64,000 nt of DNA. Source: Gigaspora rosea. Its lineage: Eukaryota > Glomeromycota > Glomeromycetes > Diversisporales > Gigasporaceae. The translations under genes and the position numbers were made by a program. Below the pieces are notes generated by a model. It ran no database searches and was not told the DNA's origin. It saw only the letters and a program-made list of their open reading frames with translations. Each line of letters begins with the position of its first letter. Within the stretch, counting starts at the first letter, position 1. The stretch lies in the NCBI GenBank assembly GCA_003550325.1, contig QKWP01000762.1:17206-81205 (forward strand). The letters run 5' to 3'. Below, piece by piece: positions 22,540 to 32,927 of this stretch.

Positions 22540-22955
22540 TCATGGGATGTTATTTTTTAGCGCAAAAAATATTCTTTATTCATGTGATAACACTAGCTTG
22601 AGGTTGAGCGACTCACCCACAAAAAATTTTCCGGTCTTGTTACTTTTAGCCAATCAAATTTCGAGGTCAGGTGTATCGTGAAAAATCAAAACAATCAAAA
22701 ACAATCGAATAAAGCGAAATAATTAAAGTTATAAATCGAGTGGTTAGGGTTTAGGTTTGATGCTTGGTTAGAATGCTACTAATACCAAAATTTTGCAAGG
22801 AATTTTTTTTGTTAATGCGCCGTAGAAGATTTCATAGACAAACCTCAGAGTTATTAGTGATTTTTTTGGTTTGCGCTACAAAATGTCACATGATCGGAAA
22901 ATTTTTTGTGGGTGAGCTGCATGTTAAAATCGGATGAGGTAAAATAACATATGAT
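22540..22955 (-). repeat. Family X element, member 5
   Basis: Inverted ends GGGATGTTATTTT / AAAATAACAT and inner arms CTCACCCACAAAAAATTTTC with its complement at 22895-22920. Contains TTAGGGTTTAGG, CAAAATTTTGCAAGGAATTTT and TTTCATAGACAAA in the minus orientation, and a second CAGGTGTATCGTG motif on the left arm. Confidence 0.6.
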
Positions 22956-23640
22956 TAAAGATTCACAGTTTCTCTAATATGGAAAGTATAAAGGGAAGTT
23001 GGTTGGCTCTTCTGAAGACACTCTTCGGATTATCCATAGTTCAATTCAATAAAGAATATAATAAACTCAGACTATATTGATACTTAAACTACTTTTATAC
23101 TAAATCGGGGGTAAATCGGGTTAAATCACCAAGTCACGCCTCTGGCGAGCTGCCTTCTTAACATTATTTGCATCGTGTAAATAAGGATTGTCATTTTTCC
23201 TGTAACACTGTATAATGTTTATTTAGAATGATAATAATTCTTCAATACAGCCATACTTTTGAAATTGTTTGAGAACTTGGCCCACAAAGTGTTTAGTAAT
23301 TACTCAACCGGCAGGCTTTCTAAGTTCTTTTAAACAATTTTCCAATAAAAATGGTTTGAAAATATCACATTTGATGAATTAAAAATCTAAAGATATTGAT
23401 TTGCAGCGATACATACATTTATACATTATATATGTTATGTAACACCGAGATTTCGACCAAATAGACCCGGTAAATTTTTTTAGGGTGGCCAGAAATGAAA
23501 ACAGCTGTAAAATCGGGCATTTTATATGCCTATTGAGAATTGTGACTAAATCAAACAAGAATTTATATATTGCGTATATGTCTAGATCAAAGAACCAAGG
23601 AGACTATAGCGATATTGTGACAAATATACAGTGTGACTAT
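22956..23640. other. Intergenic stretch, nothing recognised
   Basis: A GC-richer patch at 23100-23160 (AAATCGGGGGTAAATCGGG, GCGAGCTGCCTTC) does not match anything I know. No ORF of note. Confidence 0.4.
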
Positions 23641-23676
23641 AAGTAGCTGCGCAACGCAGTTGCACGAAACCAGGAG
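23641..23676 (-). repeat. Dispersed GC-rich hairpin motif, copy 1
   Basis: AAGTAGCTGCGCAACGCAG then TTGCACGAAACCAGGA. Related copies at 52853-52890 and 63546-63583, all in the same orientation. On the minus strand the motif is a GC-rich hairpin followed by an A/T tail, the general shape of a Helitron 3' end, but no CTRR end could be fixed. Confidence 0.5.
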
Positions 23677-23802
23677 CGGGGAAATTAGACACTATGATGC
23701 TAGAAGTTATGTATAGATAGAATTATCTTCCTAAACGCCTATTAGATTCTGATAATATATACATGATCTAATTATTGCAATCATCCAGATATTCTAGTTG
23801 GC

Positions 23803-24198
23803 TATTTGGGTTGTGGACTAGGAAAACCCGCCTTTGACACTTTTTCAACAATTTTGAGACTTTGATTCGAATAAAGCGCTGTTTTCTATCCACATATATT
23901 TTACTTTTTACCCTATGTTGATATAAATTATCGTGATTTTTTAACTTGAATGTTAAACCAATTTTTTAACGATCGTGTTCTAAAAATAGATTTACAACCA
24001 AAGATTGACGACTCAATTAAATTAGATTGGTCAATCAGTGTTTCATAATCATATAACATTGTTTATTCAGTAATCGATATTTAAAAATAAACAAAAAATC
24101 AAGGGGTAAAATTTAGGTTTCACAACAAATAATCGCCATTTTCTCAAAATGGAAAACCCCCTTCAAAGACGGGTTTTCCTAGTCCACAGCCCATTTAC
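23803..24198. mobile_element. Foldback MITE with 35-bp inverted ends
   Basis: Left arm TATTTGGGTTGTGGACTAGG then AAAACCCGCCTTTGA; the right arm (24145-24198) is its near-perfect complement. Interior AT-rich without ORF. Confidence 0.8.
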
Positions 24199-24270
24199 GG
24201 TAGTCAAATTTTGATTCGCAATTGAGTTAAAGTGCATATGTTCAGTGTCAAATTCACATTATTATTTCAT

Positions 24271-24769
24271 CATATCGGCGGATAGGCATAATTGGGTCTT
24301 TTTCGATAAACTGTTACACAAAAAATTGCTCCTAAGTAACGTTGAAAAACTAACAAACGAAGTACTTGTTACAACTAACAAAAGAGCCTTTTTGACGCCT
24401 AGACAAGTTAAAAAAACCAATAAAACTTAATAAGAGAGCTGTGCTAAGCTGTAGAAAGAAGTACTTTTATCGTTTGTTGAAATATTCGGGTGTTTTAGGA
24501 TGGGTTGGGCATTGAGAAATGGGTTGGTAACTATCAAGGGTAAATTCGGAAGCTAATTTTCAAAAAAATGGCCTTTTTAATATACTTTTGGCTTATAATT
24601 AAATACATGAATTTCATAATTTTCTACGTACTTAATTATAAATACAAAGCTGGTTAAAAAGGCCGTTTTTGTGAAAATTCGCTTTGTAATAAATTTTCGC
24701 GTAAAATTTTTTTGATAATCCTCGATCATGATTGGTCGAGCCGACATGTTACGCCGATCCGCCGATATG
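24271..24769 (+). mobile_element. MITE family 'Y', well-preserved copy
   Basis: Inverted termini CATATCGGCGGAT at both ends, 499 bp. Inner dyad-related segments: AAAATGGCCTTTTTAA and TTAAAAAGGCCGTTTTTG. The plus-strand ORF inside (24245-24430) is not matched by an open frame in the other copy and is not a gene. Confidence 0.75.
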
Positions 24770-25369
24770 TAAAATTTAATATATGCAATTTCATAATTAG
24801 TAAAGCAATTATTCTTTCATATGAAAAATCTGAGTCGGGATATCACTTAATTTGATCCGATTAATTACGCGATTAATTTAAGAGTCAGTTTATGAAAAAC
24901 AATGTAGGGAGAGTGTTAATAAGGTATTAATTTTAAGGTCATGTAATGCGCGAACAATAATAATATATTTAAGGGGCAATGACGATGTAGATACCTGATA
25001 TTTGCAAAAAAATAATAATCGAATATGCAACAATCATAAATGTTAAAAATGATTACGTAAATCTGCACAATTTTATATAGTTGGCAAACAATATAAACAA
25101 AATCTTAAGTGACTCAATACATAAATCGATAATCCAAACAGAATCCTGAGTAAAACAAGCTATAATATTAACACATAAGCACAATAAGTCAAGAAAGCAT
25201 GATGATAAATAAAGAAAATCAATATTGTAAACACTTAAGGTAATATTACAGAATTTTTTGAATAATGATTCCTACCACAAATTCAAAAGCACGAAACATC
25301 AGCACGCATGCATACAAAATCAAGGAATGAACATCCAAATCAGAAGCCTAGAATTGTAAACTTTACTTA
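24770..25369. other. Intergenic stretch, nothing recognised
   Basis: AT-rich, no ORF, no clear repeat. Codon-like composition is absent. Confidence 0.4.
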
Positions 25370-26242
25370 ACTTGCCTGTAAACCATACTCTACGTACTTC
25401 ATACTCTTTCCTGGTATACTTTACGTACATCGTACTACATTCCTGGTATATATCCATAGAACAAATAAGGAAAACGGGATAGCTATAGTTAGTAATAAGA
25501 TCGGAGGTATGATCAATTTAAGGAAAATGATGATCATAAGGCAGATTAATATCGTGATATTGGGGCGCAGAAACATTAAGATAGTATCACCGGACTCAAG
25601 GGCTTGATATGTAGTTTGTTATTCATATTACACTATATAGCTGAAAAGAACTAATCAAATACATACACGTAGTACGCTCGGCAAGGTCCAGAATGGATCA
25701 ACCTACAAGTTTCTTTGGACATTAATTCTAGGCGCCTCACAAAAGTGCTGGTCACACACAATATTTTTTCAATCAGATACTGAGAATCACACTCCCGTAT
25801 AGCACATAAGAGAACTATTAATAATACTAACAGAGGTTATATTGTTGTATTATTTACTTTTTTGTGTTTAATCAATGACCGGTCAAAAAAATTAAACCCA
25901 TCGCACTATAAAATATAACCGAAACTTATGTACGTACAGTACATACGCACATCAACATAGACACATGAACTAATATAGAAATCTAAAGTCACAAGTTTAA
26001 CCATTTAACTCTTCAGTAAACCATACACTTCGTACTTTGTACTACGTTCCTGGTATACGCTTCATTGCAACATCAATATTACGGTTAAGAGTTTTTTTCT
26101 TTTGATACATTTTTTAGTATTGTTCGGGGTGTTACAAAAAGTCACAAGGATTTTTTATCCAATCAGATGCCAAAGATTGCGGAAGCCATCTAACTTGCCT
26201 GTAAACCATATACTTCGTATTTCATACTCCGCTCCTGGTATT
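25370..26242. repeat. Three dispersed copies of a 50-bp motif
   Basis: A motif of the form GTAAACCATACACTTCGTAC, then TTCATACT, then TTCCTGGTATA occurs at 25370-25419 (with a second half-motif to 25450), 26008-26060 and 26192-26242, all in the same orientation. Copies 1 and 3 also share upstream sequence (AATCAGA...GCC...TAACTTGCCTGTAAACC). Between them the DNA is unique AT-rich sequence. Function unknown; a degenerate tandem-duplicated element or gene relic are both possible. Confidence 0.55.
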
Positions 26243-26327
26243 GCGGGAGTTGACTGTCTTAGAATAATTGAAATATCCTCTTCAGCGGAATTAATTTATA
26301 ATTGCACAATTTAAAAACAATATGTAT

Positions 26328-26634
26328 ATATCACACCAGTGGTGTTCAGCACCAGTAAATACAAATTATAATATGCAAAAATTTTTTTGTTGTTAGGGTT
26401 AGGGTTAGAGTTCGTGTTAGGGTTAGGGTTAGTATATACCAAAATTTTGCAAGGAATTTTTTTTTTAGAACGTGAAGATAGGTTTCTTAGACAGAATTTT
26501 TTGATATAGACAATTTTTGAAGAAAACACATTTTTTCGAAAAATTCGGGTTACACCTGATCTTCACGTTACAGAAATTTCATGAATTTTGATTGACCAAA
26601 ACACATGTGGTGTTGAACACCAGTGGTGTGCTTT
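26328..26634 (-). repeat. Family X element, member 6
   Basis: Clean example. Termini CACACCAGTGGTGTTCAGC at the left and the complement of CACACCACTGGTGTTCAAC at the right; each terminus is itself self-complementary. Telomere-like TTAGGGTTAGGGTTAG, then CAAAATTTTGCAAGGAATTTT, then GGGTTACACCTGATCTTCAC, all in minus orientation. The minus-strand ORF across it is an artefact. Confidence 0.7.
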
Positions 26635-26978
26635 ATCAACGTCCTTTAAAAATATCCAAATTTTTCACTAAATAATTTTTTAATTTAAAATATTAACCAA
26701 AAATAATAATATAAATAATAATGATTTGAAAAAAAAAATTCATATAAATTTTGTAGTTGCCATGTTGTTAATCACATCCTGAATATAGTTATTTATGACC
26801 AGTTGTCTAAAACTTACAATATTGTCTACAAAAATCCGACATTTAAAATCTTCAGTTTATAATTATCCATATTTACATAGATCAAAGGGTAATTTTAAAT
26901 GTATCAAAGCAATTTTTGTATTACAAGGAATTTAATGCTCTAGTTCTTTTGTATGAGAAATTATAAAGGCATCATCGC

Positions 26979-28295
26979 TTATTTCTGTATGCATAAGTTG
27001 CATGAGAAACTCAGAATAATTGAGGGGTTTCTTGTATAAGAGTTGCGCGATTGCGCTACTCGAGATGGATTTTCTTTCATAGCCATTAAACGTTCTTTCC
27101 ATTGATTTTGCCGTTCATAAGTAAACCCTATTTTTTGAAAACTATCTTGATTCATACTGCTCCAATCACTTAGCATGTTCCATATTTCATCCGATGTTGG
27201 GCGGTTGGCGATAGTGGAATCCCAAGACCTTTTCATTAAGTTAACATAAGGTTCAGGTCCGTATTCTGGAACTTGTGGGCGATCTCCAGCACAAATTGCT
27301 AATGCTAAATATTGATCATACTCTTTATCGATAAAAGGTGGCGCACCTGATAAAATCTCATACATTATTATTCCCAAACCATAAATATCAGCAGCTTTGC
27401 TATACTTCTTATTCAACAACACCTCTGGGGCTACAAATGGCAAGACTCCATATACGTGTTTATCAACTATGTCCTCATTTGCTGGACGACTCAGTCCAAA
27501 ATCACCAACCATTGGATAAAATATTACCATATATGCTGTTCAAGATATTACCACTGTGAAAATCCTTATGATAATAATTTCGAGCATGAATGTCGGCTAA
27601 TCCACGACTAATATCCCTAAGCATAATAATAACTCTTCTCCAAGTTATTTCTTTGCTACTTTCATAAATAATGCGTCTTAAATTTCCTCCGTTCTGAAAT
27701 GCAGTGACAATTGCATATTCACGTGTTAGAGGATCACAAGTCACACCATAAATTCGATTTACATAATCGGAAATATTAAGATTTAAACTAGTTCTCATCT
27801 AAATAAGTTGTTAATTATTAATATATTCATCATATTTACGATAATTGCATATATAGCTTCACTTACCTCATTTAAAAATTCTGAACTCACATTAGTTGCT
27901 TTCCGAAATTTTTTTACGGCTACTAACCAGTTACTATGTCGATTCCATGTTGACTTTTCTATATCCCAACAATGATGTGTATATCTATATTTACGCCAAG
28001 GGAAATAGTTCTTTTTACGTATTCTTTCTTCCTTCAGTGGACCATCTTTCCAAACAGCATTATAAACACTTCCGAAGCCTCCATCTGCAATATGTTTAAG
28101 ATCTACAGGGTTTGAATATTCTATCCACTCCAATGATTCCCAACGTTCATTAGCATTGAGTTGCAAATCCTGGATTACTTCATCAATGTTGAAATCACCA
28201 CTCGTCCAATTCGAAAAATTATTTTTCCAGTGAGCTGAATTACATGGTTTACAATAACCACTATTGACCTTACCGCATTCAGAGCATCTTGACAT
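26979..28295 (-). CDS. Protein kinase, Glomeromycotina-expanded family (two exons, one frameshift)
   Basis: Exon 1 is 28295-27867 (143 residues), a 68-bp intron with GTAAGT and TTTAG ends follows, and exon 2 starts at 27798 in phase 0. N-terminal zinc ribbon C4-x2-C7-x7-C15-x2-C18, then the linker NFSNWTSGDFNIDEVIQ. Kinase domain: Gly-loop DGGFGSVY (71-78), ATP-binding lysine K128 in VAVKK after an unusually long basic insert (about 84-122), catalytic loop HKDFHSGN (D222, N227), then DFGLSRPANE and the APE motif in FVAPEVL, ending in a normal C-lobe. HKD in place of HRD suggests a family variant; activity is likely. The frame shifts by one base between GNIL (about 27546) and DFG (27506), so this is either a sequencing error or a newly broken gene. 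Phosphorylates protein Ser/Thr or Tyr; substrate unknown. Confidence 0.85.
27799..27866 (-). other. Intron of the kinase gene
   Basis: 68 bp, donor GTAAGT at 27866-27861, acceptor TTTAG at 27803-27799; joining leaves the frame intact between FLNE and MRTSLN. Confidence 0.85.
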
Positions 28296-28739
28296 TATTA
28301 AAATTAGTGACTGGATGGGTGGGTATCAATTAACTCAAAGTTTAATAATTAGGTTAGCGTTTATGTTAAGAATAAATGTTTAGCAAGATATGTAATCGAG
28401 AAAAACTTTTTTTTTTGCTAGAGCTAAGGGTAGTTTCCTGTGCAGATTTTGAATTACAAGCTTCTAACAAAACGACCATTTGTTTTGATCGTGTTACATT
28501 AGTAATACACTCAAAAAAGGGAATTTAATTAACGCTTGAAACATTATTTTGCATTTTGTGGATGTGCGAAGTAGAATCTTATTGATTAACTTTAGGGTCA
28601 TGTCTCCTTAGATTATAGTTAAGTTAAAGTTAGAATGTATTTTATATAAGCAAAATTGCCTTTTCGGCATTAACTTTTTATTTATTAATTTAATTAACGA
28701 CAGTAACATTTTATTTGATGTATATTTTCTGGTTAATTC
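28296..28739. other. Region upstream of the kinase with an inverted fragment of MITE family 'Z'
   Basis: 28553-28680 is the reverse complement of the inner and right part of the MITE that follows (TTAACTTTAGGGTCAT, then TTATATAAGCAAAATTG). It could supply promoter sequence to the kinase, but no defined element is visible. Confidence 0.5.
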
Positions 28740-28746
28740 TAAATTT

Positions 28747-29010
28747 GGGGTCGTCTAAAGCGGAGCAGTATCACGTGACATGTGATCAATCAAGCTATAG
28801 AAATTTGATTATCTTCGGAGAAGCAGAAAGCGAAAAACCTGAAAAATACAAATACGGTAGTCTAGACCTATAATTAAAATGTCGGAAACCAATTTTGCTT
28901 ATATATATAACTACCTAAAACCTACCTAACTTTAATCTTTATTGACCCTAACCCTAAAGTTAATTCGCTAAATATATATTATAAGAATCTGCTACGCTTT
29001 AGACGTCCCC
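28747..29010. mobile_element. MITE family 'Z', intact copy with target duplication
   Basis: Inverted termini GGGGTCGTCTAAAGCGGAGC and the complement of GGGGACGTCTAAAGCGTAGC, flanked by the direct repeat TAAATTT (28740-28746, 29011-29017), extendable to 8 bp (TAAATTTG), so probably hAT-type. Internal GACCCTAACCCTAAAG telomere-like segment. Relatives at 46161-46442 and about 49190-49392. Confidence 0.8.
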
Positions 29011-29017
29011 TAAATTT

Positions 29018-29321
29018 GTTTGGGTTGATCTTAAAATTGGGAATCTCGGTTTGTCAATTAATATTTTGGTGTATCCTCGTGAGCCGTCACATTGCCCATT
29101 TATCCAAAAAGGAAATTGTTTATTCTAACATTTTTATATAGTTGTACTTGTACGTACTTGAACGTTCGTACAGTTCTTGTACAATTCCCCCAAAAATTTT
29201 TTATCGATTTTATGTTGTATTTTTTTAAAAAAAAAAGAGATGTAGTGCTTTGCATTTTTTAAGTAAATATTTGTGTTGTTTTTAGCGCTTATAAATAATT
29301 GTTAACGCTTGGTGTTACTCT
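29018..29321. other. AT-rich spacer
   Basis: GTACTTGTACGTACTTG-type short palindromes near 29143-29190; otherwise nothing recognised. Confidence 0.4.
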
Positions 29322-29520
29322 GAATTGCTCGGACCGTCTACGGACACGTACCAGATCACGTGATTTTGCACGACTGAATATCACGTGACTCTTGACGACG
29401 TAAGCTATCGAAGTTGTCATTTTTTAATATTTGAACAAAATTTTTTTGCAATTGTTTTGGTATAATTTGCTAATTTTTTTTTGATCAAATTAGGAATTTG
29501 TAAAATTAAATTAAAAAAAG

Positions 29521-30125
29521 TTTACTCGAATTCTATTGATAATTGATAAGAAAATTTCGTTCAAAGTTTCTACACATCCTAAGAAAATAGCTGCGGCAAA
29601 AATTTTCTAAAATTTAAACAAAAATTTCTCGACAACTATCTGATAGAATTCGATGGAAATTTTTTTAAATTAATTCTAAAAACAGTAATTCATTTAAAAA
29701 AATTTACATCGAATTCTATTGAATAGTTGTCGAGAAAATTTCATTTAAATTTAGGAAAATTTCTAACACAGCTACTTAGAGATGGCAGAAATTTTTCAAA
29801 CTTTGAACGAAATTTCTCTGCAACAACTCAACAAAATTCAATAAAATTTTTTAAGATGAATTTTGCTATTTTATAAAATTGAATTAAAAAGGTTCTATTG
29901 AATTTTATAAGATAGTTGTCAAAAAAATTTCAGTCAAAGTTTTGAAAAATTTGGCACAGCTATTAGAAATCAGAAAATTTTCTGAAATTTTAATGCCACA
30001 TGCTCAACAGAATCCAATGAAAGTTTTTTAAATGAATTCTACTAATTCATAGAATTGATTTTAAAAAAATCTATCGAATTCTTTTATAGTTGTTGAGAAA
30101 ATCTGTACAAAAATTAAGAAAATTC
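29521..30125. repeat. Satellite 'A': four degenerate units of about 180 bp
   Basis: A CGAATTCTATTGA / ATAGTTGTCGAGAAAATTTC block starts near 29521, 29701, 29885 and 30064. Between successive blocks the reverse-complement version (AATTTCTCGACAACTATC, AGAATTCGATGGAAATTTT) appears, so each unit is itself dyad-symmetric. Confidence 0.7.
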
Positions 30126-30206
30126 AATTTGGATCGTTACATACATTGAGTATCATGGTACGTGCAAAATCATGTGATCTGTTACGTATGTGTAACTACC
30201 CCAGCA

Positions 30207-31185
30207 GCAAATCTTACGTTTTTTGATACTCCTGCACTTACTTTTTTGATACTCCTGTATGTACCCCAAAATTACGCTTACTTTTTTGATGCAGATCTGC
30301 ATATATACACGTGACTTGTGTTACACAAAGGCCCAGTGCATTGTTTTTGCAAAAATATAATTTTTGGTTACACGCTGCTAATGTCGTGTAACGTTACACA
30401 AGTCTAATTTTGCCCGGCATTAAGCTTAATGCTGGTGGGCACTATCATGATAATGCCCCCGGCGGGGTTAGACATAATTCCGGCCGACCCTAACCCTAAA
30501 TCTAGGCTGGTGGGCACTATCATGATAATGCCCTCGGCGGGGTTAGACATAATTCCGGCCCACCCTAACCCTAAATCTAGTGGTACCCCAACCCGGCATT
30601 AAGCTTAATGCTGGTGGGCACTATCATGATAATGCCCTGGCGGGGTTAGACATAATTCCGGCCCACTGTAACCCTAAATCTAGGAACCCTAAAAACTAAT
30701 TGTTCGAAGCAACATCAAATCACAGTTCGTATACTGGTTACATGACATATGCATCTAGTATATGTACTGTGATTGGACGTTGCTTCGAACAATTAGTTTT
30801 TGGGTGGGCCGGAATTATGTCTAACCCCGTTGGGGCATTATCATGATAGTGCCCACCAGCATTAAGCTTAATGCCGGGTTAGGGTACCACTAGATTTAGG
30901 GTTAGGGTGGGCCGGAATTATGTCTAACCCCGCCGGGGGCATTATCATGATAGTGCCCACCAGCATTAAGCTTAATGCCGGGCAAAATTAGACTTGTGTA
31001 ACATTACACGACATTAGTGGCGTGTAACCAAAAATTATTTTTGCAAAAACAATGCACTGGGCCTTTGTGTAATACAAGTCACGTGTATATATGCAGATCT
31101 GCATCAAAAAAGTAAGTGTAATTTTGGGGTACATACAGGAGTATCAAAAAAGTAAGTGCAGGAGTATCAAAAACGTAAGATTTGC
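30207..31185. repeat. Giant GC-rich palindrome (979 bp) with inner tandem repeats
   Basis: The left arm (30207 to about 30738) and right arm (about 30759 to 31185) are near-perfect complements around a loop of about 20 bp. In order the left arm has TTACTTTTTTGATACTCCTG, TGCAGATCTGCA, a GTTACAC/GTGTAAC segment, then GCATTAAGCTTAATGC and GGTGGGCACTATCATGATAA, then GGGGTTAGACATAATTCCGG and CCCTAACCCTAAATCTAG. The last block is present three times on the left and about twice on the right, which explains the unequal arms. GC content is far above the surroundings. No ORF. The minus-strand ORF at 31270-31079 is incidental. Confidence 0.9.
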
Positions 31186-31199
31186 ACCCCAGCATCGCC

Positions 31200-31463
31200 G
31201 TCAAAATTTTAGTACCACATGATTTTGGCCAATAAAACAACAAGATCAGGTGTAACATAACACAAAGCAAAGATCAAAACAAAACATTCGCTTTTTCAAA
31301 AATCGCCTATTTCCCTAAAATTTGCATAAGAAACCACCTTTTGAACCCTAACAAAAAAATTCCTTGAGCAATTTTACTATATATCTTGCTAACTTCGAGC
31401 CCTATAGGGACCCTAACCCTAACTTAAACGAACTTGAAGTTTTTTGGGCACAGTCACGTGATA
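31200..31463 (+). repeat. Family X element, member 7
   Basis: Core in plus orientation: AAGATCAGGTGTAACATAAC, then TAAGAAACCACCTTTTG, then AACAAAAAAATTCCTTG, then GACCCTAACCCTAAC. Inverted ends are approximate (CCACATGATTTTGGCC against the complement of CACAGTCACGTGATAG). Directly abuts the giant palindrome. Confidence 0.55.
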
Positions 31464-31509
31464 GTGAAAAAGTGTCAGCGATCGTGAGTATAGACGGTCC
31501 GTGAATTGC

Positions 31510-31999
31510 TTTTTTGGGGACATCGGCATAAAAATATTGTTGTCACGTGATAGTAAAAATTTTGAAGTTTATTTAGATTAGTATTAGAGTTAGGGCTAGG
31601 GTTAGGATTAGTTTTTGGCCTTAATAGTAAAATTATTTGGGGTTGTTAATGTACAGAAGGTTGTTTTTTAAGTATATTTTTGGGAAATAAGAATATTTAA
31701 TAAAACAAATGTTTGTTTTGAATCTTCCTAAGCATGTTACATTATATAAAAATACTTAATTATTGAACAATTTACTATTGATTATTACATGTCAGTAAAA
31801 TTTTTATAGTGCAAAAGTATCAATTTTGATAGATCTGTGGCTATATTTTTGATAGATCTACATTGTATCCAAATTTGGGTTACGTTCTTGATGCATTTTT
31901 ATTATATATAAATCTGCACAATATTATTGGCTAATTAGTTAACAAATAACAATAAACTTTAATTTCAAACATTATACTGTATATTGTTATACTGCATTT
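31510..31999. other. AT-rich stretch with a family X-like fragment
   Basis: TTAGAGTTAGGGCTAGGGTTAGG near 31568-31600 next to a GTCACGTGATAG motif looks like a broken family X end. The rest holds nothing I recognise. Confidence 0.4.
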
Positions 32000-32239
32000 A
32001 ATAATTGTTGCAGATTAAAATAAAATTAGATTAAAATGAAACTAGAGACCTTTTTTGCTTACCTTTAAAGCTTATAAAATCCACATATACTCATTTATTA
32101 ATAACCCTAACTCTAAATTCTAACCCTAATGCTAAAAAAACCCCCCAAAAAAATGTCCTCTAAAAAATTTTAAAATTTTGCTTAAAAAATAAAAAAATTT
32201 TATTTAGTTTGATTTCATTTTAATCTGTTACAATAATTA
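32000..32239. mobile_element. Small MITE with internal CCCTAA-like repeats
   Basis: Inverted ends AATAATTGTTGCAGATTAAA and the complement of AATTATTGTAACAGATTAAA. Interior has AACCCTAACTCTAAATTC and a run of C. 240 bp, no ORF. Confidence 0.7.
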
Positions 32240-32286
32240 ATTTTAAGGATAATAATAATGGCAATTAAAATCAAACAATTTTTATC

Positions 32287-32927
32287 CCTTAGATTGTAGT
32301 AGAACACAGGCAAATTTGCCTGCGTTTTTGCACTTTTTTAGCTCTGATTTATTTTTTTAAAATGCTAAAATAATTAAATAAAACTTTGTACAATTATATT
32401 TGAAAATAAGGATTACTTTTTTGCAAAATTAGTTTTTATATTATAAGAAAATAAATTATAGTTACATATAAGCTGAAAATAGATAATTTTAAGAAAAAAT
32501 TTTTTTAAAAAATTTTATTACAATTTTTCTGCGATCTTATTTAGTTTTAGTTTTAGAACTATAGTTCTTAAGACAATATTGTAGTTTATATAAAGGATGA
32601 CAACTTTCATTATTGCAACTTTAATGATTTACTTGTAAAAATTAAGACTTGTATTAGAAGTAAAGATTTTTTTTATAGACGGGAACATATAAAATTTGAA
32701 AAAATCTAAAGAAAAATTTTAATAGTAAAAATGCCAATACAAGAACTTTAAACATTTATTATATTAAAGTTTTCTAATGATTTTAAAAAAAATTTATAAC
32801 AAAGTTATTAAAACAAAACTCAAAGAATATTTTTTACTTAGAAAAGATATGACTAAAATCAATATTTAAAATTTTATTAAAAATTTTAAAATACGCAGGC
32901 AAATTTGCCTGTGTTACAATCTAAAGG
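32287..32927. mobile_element. MITE family 'W' with palindromic subtermini
   Basis: Inverted ends CCTTAGATTGTAGTAGAACA and the complement of CCTTTAGATTGTAACA, each followed by the perfect 16-bp palindrome CAGGCAAATTTGCCTG (32307-32322, 32896-32911). The interior (ATGATTTACTTGTAAAAATT, CTTGTATTAGAAGT, TATAGACGG) recurs at 56270-56345 in an older, interrupted copy. Confidence 0.8.

Larger units (their letters stand above)
29322..31509. mobile_element. Composite region bounded by a GGACCGTCTA inverted repeat
   Basis: GAATTGCTCGGACCGTCTA (29322-29340) and the complement of CAATTCACGGACCGTCTA (31490-31509) face each other, with CACGTGAT-type motifs just inside both. They enclose a satellite, the giant palindrome and family X member 7. 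This may be one large foldback transposon or a coincidence of nested insertions; no target duplication could be fixed. Confidence 0.4.

Noticed and set aside
29322..31509. Calling 29322-31509 a defined transposon with confidence
   Set aside because: Only about 18 bp of inverted terminus and no target duplication; kept as a low-confidence composite.
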